The position numbers and the translations under genes are program-made. From NCBI GenBank assembly GCA_963691705.1, contig OY829539.1, positions 38,759,656 to 38,823,655 of the forward strand: 64,000 nt of DNA, written 5' to 3'. This DNA is from Viola odorata. Taxonomy: Eukaryota; Streptophyta; Magnoliopsida; Malpighiales; Violaceae. Positions 55,266 to 64,000 of this stretch are shown piece by piece; positions within the stretch are counted from its first letter, which is position 1, and each line of letters opens with the position of its first letter. A model generated the notes under the pieces. That model did not search any database and was not told the origin of the DNA. It saw only the letters and a list, made by a program, of their open reading frames with translations.

Positions 55266-55781
55266 AGCGAATGAGCAAAATGGGTCATGTGGGACAAAAA
55301 TAAAATAAAAAATGTAAAGCAACCTGCATGTATAAGAAATTTACAGTTCATGTAAAAGGCAAGATTATCATGGCAACAGGATGAATAAAGCCACGACAAA
55401 GCAGGTATAATCATGATGCACGTGCTGGGGTTCTGATTCTGACATTTCTAACTGGCTTGAATGGTTCCCGAATGATACCATGAAAAGGTCCCTAAAGTGT
55501 CGTCTAGTGTCCCGATTCCTTGCGAAATTGTGTAACCTTTCAACTGGCTTTAGGGGTTCATCCGAGTTGGGATTGGTGAACACTACCCAGGACATGTGTC
55601 CTAGGGCGTCACTACTACCCTCCTAATTTGGTAATTGTCCCCTGGGTGTAGGGCGCTATGAAATGCATATGACAATTGATAAAGCAAATAAATGAACAGA
55701 CCAGCAATTGATCAAAGAAAATAAATAAATAAACAAATAAAACACCCCTCTAAAAAGATAAAACCAGCGCCGACCCGACTT
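55266..55781 (-). other. Element G 5' untranslated leader
   Basis: About 0.5 kb between PBS and ORF1, AT-rich near 55680-55760. No gene is seen; the minus frame 55595-55368 has no recognised domain. Confidence 0.55.
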
Positions 55782-55799
55782 TCCCTAGTGAAGTCGCCA
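55782..55799 (-). other. Element G primer binding site (tRNA-Arg-like)
   Basis: Minus strand TGGCGACTTCACTAGGGA, three bases after the 5' LTR end. It resembles the TGGCGACTC...GGGGA type reported for Ogre/Tat elements (tRNA-Arg). Confidence 0.75.
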
Positions 55800-55802
55800 A
55801 AC

Positions 55803-58800
55803 TGTCGCGCCCCGAAAATTTAAAAATTCGCGAGTGTGCAATGAACTTGAGACCTTACGATGCTCAGCGTAAACAGAAGTCGCCACCCTAATTTGATTGC
55901 TAGGCTTAGGGAACCTTAATCGTCATGGCATAAGAAATATAATAAATAAAAAACTAAAGGCACAAAAAAGGGGTCTGGACCCCAGACAAAGGTTCGGGGT
56001 CGTATTATCATCTCGGGAAGGTGTTAGGCACCCGAGTCACATCCGAAAATGGTTACCGGTTGATGAGAGAGGTGTTTTTAATAGGTGTTTGATGAAAATG
56101 CATTTTGTTTTGAAAAGGGGGCCCTTAGAGGAATCGTCACTTTGGTCTTTTCTATGATCGTAACCGTTCAGAAATAATTAATCGTTGGACGGGATTACCG
56201 TTTGAACATCTTTCGGACGGGGTTACCGTTTATTAAGACCGATTGATTATTCTTGACCGTCACTTGATGGGACTGAATTTTCTGAAAGACTGAATGAACG
56301 CCCTCTATTTCATCATCGGGCCATGCATGATTAAATTAAATATTACGTGATTCTATCATGGATAGCCTAGCAGAGTACAGATTAAATCATAGATTTTTGA
56401 AATGATAACTTGATGTGGGATTGAAAGTCCTTATGTACATGCAGTCAATATAAGCAAGAATTTAAAATCATATGAGCATGGCATTTTAAGCAAGTCTTTA
56501 AACACGTTGTTCATGTGAGTTGATTTTAGTTCTAGCAGTTCTATATATCATGCGTACGATTGATATTTACGAAAAGCGTTGAATAAATAAAAAGGAGCGA
56601 AAGGCGTACTTTCAAGCAAAGCTTGAAATTAAAACCTACAAAATGAGAGTGTTAGTGATAGCTCAAAAAATAAATAAATAATTTTATGAGTGCAAAAATT
56701 TAAATGACAGTTGATTGCATGCGAGAAATGATGGATTTAACGCATACGAAAATTAAATGCTAAGTTGATTGCATGCGAGAAATGATGGATTTAACGCATA
56801 CGAAAATTAAATGCTAAGTTGATTGCATGTGAGAAATGATGGATTTAACCCATACGAAAATTAAATGTTGAGTTGATTGCATGCGAGAAATGATGGATTT
56901 AACGCATACGAAAATTAAATGCCGAGTTGATTGCATGCGAGAAATGATGGATTTAACGCATACGAAAATTAAATGTTGAGTTGATTGCATGCGAGAAATG
57001 ATGAATTTAACGCATACGAAAATTAAATACTGAGTTGATTGCATGCGAGAAATGATGGATTTAACGCATACGAAATCTAAATGTTGAGTTGATTGCATGC
57101 GAGAAATGATTTATTTGACGCATACGAAATCTAAATGTTGTTTTGATAAGTGCAGAAAAATTAAATGCAGTTGACGATTTACAGGGAATTAAAACAGTTG
57201 ATGATTTGCAGGAAATAAAACAGGTTGATATTGCAGAAAATAAGCAGTTGGATATTTGCAGAAAATAAGCAGTTTGATATTGCAGAAAATAAAACAATTG
57301 ATATTTGCTGAAAATAAAACAATTGATATTTGCAGAAAATAAAACAATTGATATTTGCAGAAAATAAAACAGTTGATGTTGCGGAAAATTAAAACAGTTG
57401 ATATTACAGAAAATAAAACAGTTGATGTTGCGGAAGAATTTCCAGCACCTTGCGAAAAATTAAAGAAGTTGATATTTACGAAAATTAAAATGCGACCGAC
57501 CATGTAGGCGGTAAAATGAATGATTGAATTTAAATTGCCGAAAGTAAATTGCGGAAATTTAAAGTGCGAATAAATTAAACAGTTGATAGTACGGAAAATA
57601 ATCATACGAAGCATACGATATATTTTTACGAAAAAACGTGATCCGAAATCTCGGAAAGAAATAAAAATGGGCTGGGCCCAACTAAAAAAGTGAAAGGAAA
57701 ATGAAAATGGGCCAGGAATAGTGCCTGGCCATGAAAAATTAAAAGGAAGGGTGATGGGCCAAGCCCATCACCAAGGACGGATGAATAGGCCTTGCATGGC
57801 ACTATTCATCGTCCTCTCCCTTGGTCGCCGGCGCTACTGTCGGCGGCCAAGCTCCGGCTAGCCTTGTCCGTTTCTAGCGATCTTCGTACCGAGAAGCTCG
57901 TCTCCTCGACGGCGTCTTGACCATACAAAGCTCGAATTTTATTTCAAAACATGCCGAGTTTAATTTTGAAAAAATGACAAAACCTTTAATTATCGAAAAC
58001 TAATTAATTCACACAATCTAGCTAACGATTTCTTAAATTGAAAACGTGTATTTAATCTACATCATGCACATGAATTAATGGCACAAAAACAAGCAATTTA
58101 TCTACTCAAGATCAAGCCAAAGGAATTTAAAGAAGAAAATGCTTAAAGAAATGAAAATAGGCTAGAGAGAGAAAGCTCCCTACCTAAACTTTGAACTGGA
58201 CGATTATCGCTCTAAATAAGCAATTGATCAGAGGGAGAAGAAGCAAGGGTTTCTTGCCAAATTGGTGCCCTTCAAACGTCGAGAGTGGCTCGCTATTTAT
58301 AGGATTTCCGAGTCGGTGGAGGCGAGGTGATGACGTCGCTGTGATGACGTCAGGGTGGCTAGGGGAGGAGAGGCGGCAGCTACGGTGGCCGTGATGATGG
58401 TGGATGGGACGGGAAACGGCAGGAGCAGGCTAGGAAACGACGGGAGCAGGCTGCTTGGTGGCCTGCTCCGCTGCCTCTTCACGTCCATGGTGCATGTGCA
58501 CCATGGCCTTTAATTTGTCAACCGTTGATCTGGTTGACTTTTCTTGGTTGACCAGATCAACGGTTGTGATCAAGGGCCCTTTAAGTCTTATTTAAATGGC
58601 CTCGAGCCGATTCCTGCGAGTAAACGTTCTGACTTTTAGAGTCGAAGGTACCAGCGTGTAGAGAAAAATACGACGGGTTTAACCGTCTACAGCGAATGAT
58701 GAAAATTTTTCGTTTAACGTGTTTATTTTCTCGTTCAAAAACGTGAAACGTTCGGACAGAAAAATAATGACGTTACGCCGAAAATTACACGAAACGCTGT

Positions 58801-59238
58801 AGACTGTTGCGAACGGAAAAAAAGCTAGCAACTAGTTGATGGAAAACATTTCAAATTCAAGCTATTGTCCGAGCGAAATTACTCGGGTCCAATTAAAGCT
58901 CGAACAAAAAAATAATAAAAAATAAAAATACTAAAAAATGCGCTAAAAAACTAAAAATCCTAAAATTCATGTGATGACCTAAAACGAAGAAAAAACTAGA
59001 AAATGACTGCCGAATAGTTAAAAATGTGCTTTTTAAGGCTAAAAATAAGAATGAAAATACGCGACGAAAAATTAAAAATGCTATTTCGAAAGCTGATGAT
59101 GCTAACGACGATGCTAAAACGCGATGAAACACTTAAAAATGATAGCGATAGTAAATCAACTAAAAATGACAGTAAATTAACTAAATAACAGAAATGCTAA
59201 AATTAATTAAAAATGGCGTCAAAATTCGGGTATCAACA
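55803..59238 (-). repeat. Element G 5' LTR (3,436 bp)
   Basis: Same ends as the 3' LTR. It is 258 bp longer, mainly through eight rather than five 54-bp units and a GC-rich segment near 57815-57930. TATAAATAG on the minus strand at 58301-58293 is the likely promoter for the whole element. Confidence 0.92.
56703..57145. repeat. 54-bp tandem repeat, eight copies (5' LTR of G)
   Basis: Same unit as at 37917-38190. Several copies have AAAATTAAAT, the last two AAATCTAAAT, matching the end of the other array. Confidence 0.9.
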
Positions 59239-59243
59239 CTAGG

Positions 59244-59517
59244 TTCAAAATGTAACTAAGAAATTATACCTAAAAGGAAATGTAATTTTAATAGAGCAAG
59301 ACTATGCCTGATATGTAAATAAAACAACTCGAATGCCATCAAAATAAGATGTCATGACCGTATTTGGGTACATTTGTGAAAAACTAACAATTGCACGGAA
59401 TAACAATCGCATACATGTATTTTAAGGGAAATTTCAATTTCATCCCAAAGGTATTCGTATTTTCTTCCTTTAGTTCTCTAAGTACAAAACCATTCAACTT
59501 AGTCCGAGATATTATTT
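59244..59517. repeat. Host direct duplication, rest of copy 2
   Basis: Continues copy 2 of the 415-bp-period duplication after the element G insertion; matches about 36585-36843 with scattered substitutions. Confidence 0.75.
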
Positions 59518-59800
59518 GGGGTCGCTCTGTCCCGTTGCCACTTACTGTAATTTTATTCTTTTTTCTAGTATAAACTGTAATTATCATCATTATTCAATAT
59601 ATTCAATATTCAAAACGGTTGGTCATAAAAGGAATATCAATGTCCTAGAAGAGAAAGAAACAAAATATTTTTAAAATTTGAATCCAAGTTATTCTTAAAA
59701 AATATTTAAAATTTGAAACAAGAAGTTACCTTAACCTTATAGTATGCATTCTTGGAGAAAATCAAGACAAGAACAAAGAAAAAACCTTATTTTGACTCTA
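59518..59800. other. Intergenic AT-rich DNA
   Basis: No supported gene or repeat. Confidence 0.5.
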
Positions 59801-59895
59801 TATTTGATGCGATCAAGCCTACCTTGGACCTCGAAGACACGACACCACAATGACCGTTCACCCATAGCATGGCTAAGAAGCTCACATTATGAATC
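59801..59895 (+). pseudogene. Relic of a gypsy pol C-terminus
   Basis: Plus-strand reading gives LDLEDTTPQ, a stop, then PFTHSMAKKLTL, matching the end of element C pol (GPITHSMAKKLTL). Nothing else of that pol remains. The following 60005-60268 may be its LTR remnant, with three copies of a CAACCCTAGCAAGGTATGA-like repeat. Confidence 0.6.
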
Positions 59896-60004
59896 GAGGT
59901 CGTGGCAAGCAAGGAAGCGCACCAAACTGAAGGTCGAGTCTTGGTGGTCATTGCACATCATATCAGAGGTCGAGAGTCGTGCGCGCACCTATTGGGAACC
60001 CTAG

Positions 60005-60268
60005 GCGAGGCCCACGACAACCCTAGGCCACTCATGTGACCTCCCGCAACTATCGCATCCATCGCAAGCCTCACGGGATGGTCAAAAAACCCACGAGGCC
60101 CTCCCGCGCGCAACCCTAGCAAGGTATGAAGTCCTTCCGCGTCTATTGCAGCCATAGCAAGTCTCATGCCTTGGCCGGACAACACATAAGGCCCTCCCGC
60201 GCACAACCCTAGCAAGGTATGAGAGCTCCCGCACAAACCTAGCAAACCATGAAGTCAAGGCGCGCGGA
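60005..60268. repeat. GC-rich degenerate repeat block
   Basis: Repeats of 'ccctcccgcgc-caaccctagcaaggtatgaag' near 60090, 60190 and 60230. Related motifs recur near 62510. Possibly remains of an LTR. Confidence 0.45.
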
Positions 60269-60860
60269 CTAGGGTTGTGCAAATACCAACTGAACTGAAA
60301 TTACGGCCATACCATACCGAAGTTTACTCTGTTTGGTCAGTTTCTTTTTTGGATTTTTTAATGTACGGTATACCAAATTACCGACCGAACTTTGTTCGGT
60401 ACGATATGGTATTAGATTTTGCAGGTACGGTATTACTGTACCTGCCATTTTATAACTTCTATTTACTCCCAAGTCCCACCCACACCCAGTCCTAAATCCT
60501 AATTAATTAGAAACCCAGAATCTCTATTTACTTCTAGTCTCCCACCCACACCCACGACCACAGGCCACAGCCACACCCATTCTCCCTCCTTATTTTTCAC
60601 CAAACCAAAATTCCCTTCATCCCTTAATTCCAAAACCCACGAACCCCAATTTCATCATTTTCAATTCCTCCATCGATTTTGAAAATCCCTAAGTCACAAG
60701 ACCCCTAAAACTCGAAAAAAGAGTCCATCTCTCATTGCTTCTGCTCTTTTTCTCTCATCGACTTCTCTTATCGGAAATTCAATTCCAACCTAATCGTCGG
60801 CCGACTGGTTTTTCAACAGGTAATCATCCTTCCTCATATTTTTGTTAATCTAGAGCAAAT
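60269..60860 (+). other. Possible hAT left end and transposon leader
   Basis: CTAGGGTTGTGCAAATACC at 60269 resembles a hAT terminus and is followed by dense GGTA/TACC-type inverted motifs. Then a C-rich, leader-like stretch ends in ACAG^GTAATC near 60820, a fair splice donor. No transposase frame and no matching right end were found, so this stays tentative. Confidence 0.3.
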
Positions 60861-61367
60861 CGCAATTATAAAAATTGCCAAAATTCTAGCTAATTAACTG
60901 GATCTGTAGAAAAGAAAACCTATTAGGATTATTAAGTATCTGCTACCGAAAGGATAGTTCCTCACGTTTGTTATCTTTGTTAAGTTTCTCTTTTGTTGGG
61001 TTTGTTAATCGTTGACCGTTATTTTACACAGTTGTATGTTGGGTTGGAATTAGTTTGTTGCAAGTTTCTAAATTCGAATAAGATTATGATTTTCTTTTAA
61101 TTCTAAATTTAAAATCATGGAAAAATCTATATTTTGAGGAAGGGTTTTTTTCGATTAGGTTTCTCTTTGAGTCTTGTTTTCATTTGTCTTTCTTGAGTCT
61201 TTTGAGTCAGTTTCTTGTGTGTTGTAGAGGCTTATTTTACCCCCTAACTTGTGCCAAGAAGCACCTGTCCTTGGAGGAGTGAGTTGAAATACCTGAGCGA
61301 AACACGTGAGGGAGTGTACTTTCTACTAACGCCTATACATATATAGTTTTCCATTTTTTTAGGCACA
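60861..61367 (+). other. Non-coding leader-like sequence
   Basis: T-rich, with a TTTTTTTAG acceptor-like site just before the ATG at 61368. No open frame. Confidence 0.4.
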
Positions 61368-62367
61368 ATGTCTTACCTATATGATGATTATTATATTGAA
61401 CCACCAAGAAAAAGCCACGACAGAAGACCATACCAAGGCCAAGACTCGTACTCCCAAGGTCAAGGGCGATGGATTCCCTACATGTCTCCACCTCTCATGC
61501 ATTAGATTGTCGAGCTAGTCATTAACACTCATTCCACGGCTACATCAGGCGTAACCCTTCCATGGGCTACCTACCTCCTCATCTACAACAACTTGAGCCT
61601 TATGATGAGCCCTCACAAGGTCCGTACCTATCTGCCAGCCGCGTCTATGCTAGGTCACACCTTAGCCAACCTTTTCTGACACCTGCTCCACATTTCAGCG
61701 GACACTATAAGGAGATCTATATGAATCTGCCACATGATCTTACACCTCCACCTCAAGGGCATGCCTATGATAGGCAACACCCGACATCGCACTCAATTTC
61801 TAGCGCCTAAGCCATGACACTAATGCACAAGTTCTAAAACTCCAAGCGAATATGCGAATGTGCGAGTGAGTGAGCAAAATAAGGGTGATGTGCTTGAAAT
61901 TTACATTGAAAAAGAGGCGATTGTGCATCATATGAGTGAACATAGTGAGGCAAGACAAGAGAGTGCCAAGAGTTTGAGAGCGGAAAAGAGAGAACAAATT
62001 AGCGAGAACGTGTTGATTGCTGATGATCTAATAAGCGTGCATTTGAGCAATGAGGATCAATTAGCTAACTCTAACGTTAAAAATTCTTTTCCTTTTGAGC
62101 CTTTTTTGCAGGAGTTTCCTACCACTTTTGTTAAGGATTTTGAAGATTCCTACCCAACGTCATGAGTATGTTGCGTTGCACGCTTCTTTGCAAATTCGTC
62201 CGACCTTTCCTCTTGGTAGCCGAGTCACATCCGCGGCGCCATTTGGGTTCCATGGAAAATGCCCTCACGTAAGGCAACACTCTAAGTGTCCAAAAAGAGT
62301 GCCTAGGATTCATACTTTCTGAGAAATAGATTCAAGGGCGAATCCTCTTGGAGGGGTCGGTGATGAT
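61368..62367 (+). pseudogene. Element J: gypsy derivative reduced to gag-like start and pol tail
   Basis: ATG at 61368 starts MSYLYDDYYIEPPRKSHDRR with a stop at 61503-61505. A second frame, 61562-61810, is Pro/His/Tyr-rich. A third, 61860-62165, contains EIYIEKEAIVHHMSEHSEA, shared with element F. The end carries EIDSRANPLGGVGDD (62323-62367), the pol C-terminal signature, which overlaps the LTR start. No RT or integrase lies between, so J is an internally deleted relative of F. Confidence 0.6.
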
Positions 62368-63079
62368 AAGAGCATGAAAGGGGTAAAGTATTGGACAATA
62401 AGGACAATGGCATAACAAGACAAAGGAAAATTGAGAAAGAGATTTGGGGGAGGAGAGAAACGCAGACACAGGGCACATAAGATGGCCGAGAAAATAATGA
62501 GGCCAACACGCAAAACCCTAGCAAGCCATGAGGGTGAGCGGCAACGCGCAAGGCGAGCGCACTCGCGCGTGATACACGGTATCAAGGGCAAGGCGCGACC
62601 AAGGGGCCGATGTGAATCCCATCACTATTCCAAGACCAACCCTAAATAAATTTTGTATAAATAGCACTTTCCTTTATTTATAACTTAGTCTAAATTTGTT
62701 GAAAGTTTAAGTTGAGTGCTTAGTCTCCTTCATTTCAATTGGACTCATTTGGTGTTTGTCTTGGTTTGGAAAGTCGTGGCTTAAGTCAAGTAAAACAAAT
62801 AAGGTTCCACTTTGTTTAGTAATCCTTGAATTGAGTAAATACTTGTGTTTGCTCGGTTCAATCTTGTCCAAAACAAGAACCTTGGTTTCGGCCAAGTTAC
62901 CCTTTCTGCACGTGTGTTGTGTTGTTTGTATGTGTTGCATCTTGAGTTTGTATTGTGCCAATCACTTGCTGAACTAGATCCTTGTTTAAAGAATAAAGGC
63001 ATACGGTTCTCATCATGATTTGCTTCTATTTTGGTTAGCAAAACATCAACAAAAACTGAAGCTACACCGTGAGTCGTAT
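62361..63079 (+). repeat. Element J 3' LTR (719 bp)
   Basis: From TGATGATAAG inside the pol tail to GAGTCGTATCA at 63079. A TATAAATAG box is at 62656-62664. No PBS follows, so it acts as a 3' LTR. Confidence 0.6.
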
Positions 63080-63556
63080 CAGGTCCTAAACAATCAAGCT
63101 ACATCATCTCCTATCCTAAAACATTAACTTGAGTCTCTCATATTTCTTTTCTCAAAGTTCTAGAGTGTCATTTGAAGTCCTAAACTCCCATCCTAAGTCC
63201 TAAACCAAACGTGTCATCCGAGTCTTTTAGGTTTTCCGATTAGGATTTTTCTTTGGTGTCTCATTCGTTTGAGTCTTCACTTAAATACTCCGAGTCTTTT
63301 ATTTGAGTCTTTCATCTCTTATTAATCATATCTTGTTTCATTTTCTTCTTTGAGTCTTGGTGAAAAATACTTACGAATATTAATTTGACTTGAACACAAG
63401 GTTGCTTGTGCGAACTTAAGTGGTTTGTGAGTGAACTTTGTGCGAGAGTTTGAGTGTTATGTGAGGCCAACTTTTATGAGTGCTTAAGCATGAGAATAAA
63501 TACATGAGGGAGAGATTTTACAATAACATTTGCTACGTGTGCATACCTTTGACATA
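63080..63556 (+). other. Leader of a second C-related element (K)
   Basis: Contains 'ttttatgagtgcttaag' and 'acatgagggag' blocks matching the leader of C read on its coding strand. Its own LTR and PBS are missing or replaced by J. Confidence 0.5.
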
Positions 63557-63787
63557 ATGTCGCAAGAAAGTATTTTCAGAAACAACAGTTCAAAGTCCAA
63601 CGAGGCGGGTAGCCCAATGCTTGCCATAATTAAAATGGTGCAGCGTGAACAAGCTAAATTGAAGGCCATGTTCCAAGCCATGCTGCTGGCGCAAGGCAAG
63701 GTAGCCGAGACTTCCATTTGCCCAATTGATACAACCACACCTATGTATAATTATACCTCAAAGGTAAATAAAGATTTAAATCATTGA
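63557..63787 (+). pseudogene. gag: Element K gag N-terminus
   Basis: ATG at 63557, MSQESIFRNNSSKSNEAGSP, then a helical KMVQREQAKLKAMFQAMLLAQ segment similar in layout to the gag start of element C (MSDASVVGNND..., ERRHKEMLSMLRILVLNQN). A stop at 63785-63787 ends it after 76 codons. Sequence to 64000 shows no continuing gag. Confidence 0.5.
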
Positions 63788-64000
63788 AATTAATCTTATG
63801 GAGTATAGTCCATAATTTGCCATGTTTAGGAACCAATTGGGCGTCTGCCTCAACGCCTTCTTCGGTTATTCTTGTACATGTTTGCTCACGGCTTGTGCGC
63901 ACATGCTCGCATGATTTTTGTACCATGGCTGTCTTCTCCCTCTCACCTACACACTTAATCACACTTGAAAACAATGATGAGAAAACAAAAGGAATTAATC
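63788..64000. other. Unassigned DNA at window end
   Basis: No gene recognised; the minus frame 63974-63741 has no domain or context support. Confidence 0.4.

Larger units (their letters stand above)
36997..59238 (-). mobile_element. Element G: full-length Ogre/Tat LTR retrotransposon (22,242 bp)
   Basis: Ends TGTCGCGCCCC (36997) and GGGTATCAACA (59238) are flanked by a perfect CTAGG duplication (36992-36996, 59239-59243). Minus-strand order: 5' LTR 59238-55803, PBS, ORF1, gag, protease, intron, RT, RNase H, second RNase H, integrase, long 3' UTR with minisatellite, PPT, 3' LTR 40174-36997. Great size, an ORF upstream of gag, the extra RNase H, a tRNA-Arg-like PBS and an intron between protease and RT are known Ogre/Tat traits. 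Stops and shifts in every gene make it non-autonomous now. Confidence 0.93.

Noticed and set aside
56703..57145. 54-bp array as a centromeric satellite
   Set aside because: Only five to eight copies, and confined to the two LTRs of element G.

Overview
The window looks like plant nuclear DNA, most likely from a eudicot with a repeat-rich genome. It is AT-rich and almost entirely nested LTR retrotransposons, with a few DNA-transposon pieces. I found no convincing host protein gene, rRNA gene, tRNA gene or CRISPR array. The species cannot be named from the sequence. All similarity statements between copies are by-eye comparisons within this window.

Left part (1-8837). A minus-strand Athila-like Ty3/gypsy element (gag-pro fragment, PBS, 1.6 kb 5' LTR at 1991-3614) has jumped into a remnant of an Ogre/Tat gag (3615-4646 plus leader). 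An unclassified LTR-like block (4979-6610) follows. Then comes a complete non-autonomous hAT element (7602-8709) with 11-bp inverted ends and a perfect 8-bp target duplication, ACCGAAAG.

Middle part (8838-35559). A decayed minus-strand Ty3/gypsy element ('C', 8838-29837) acts as a landing pad. (i) Its RT/RNase H/N-terminal integrase region is replaced by a tandem TRIM array (181-bp LTRs, 206-219 bp interiors with PBS and PPT) that encloses a 2.4 kb copia fragment. (ii) Its gag/zinc-knuckle junction holds a solo LTR (15988-17291, TSD GTAGG). (iii) Its gag start holds a non-autonomous gypsy-type element ('E', 18697-28072), whose LTRs are the same family as the solo LTR. E is in turn split by a Ty1/copia element with both LTRs (19734-24235, TSD GCTTA). 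Next to C lies 'F' (30084-35559), a gypsy derivative with gag and protease but no RT or integrase. An extra piece of F leader (29838-30083) beyond its 3' LTR suggests an LTR-interior-LTR-interior arrangement.

Right part (36997-59238). A 22,242-bp Ogre/Tat-lineage element ('G', minus strand) is complete from end to end with TSD CTAGG. In transcription order it has: 5' LTR, Arg-type PBS, ORF1 (DUF7745-like with a coiled-coil tail), gag, protease, a predicted 146-nt frame-preserving intron, RT, RNase H, the extra Tat-type RNase H, a DD35E integrase, a 4.7 kb 3' UTR carrying about thirty copies of a GGGAGGAG minisatellite, PPT and 3' LTR. Scattered stops and a few frameshifts inactivate it. G sits inside the second copy of a 415-bp-period direct duplication of host DNA.

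Right end (59244-64000). This is eroded DNA: a pol-tail relic, a possible hAT end, a gypsy derivative reduced to gag-like and pol-tail pieces with a 3' LTR, and the leader and gag start of a relative of C.

Working together: no element here appears autonomous. Several share short iMet-like PBS motifs, and E, F, the gypsy remnant at the right end and the TRIMs lack RT/integrase, so they would have depended on enzymes supplied in trans. Most premature stops are TAG/TGA at sites that fit CAG or CGA, consistent with decay by C-to-T change in methylated repeats.
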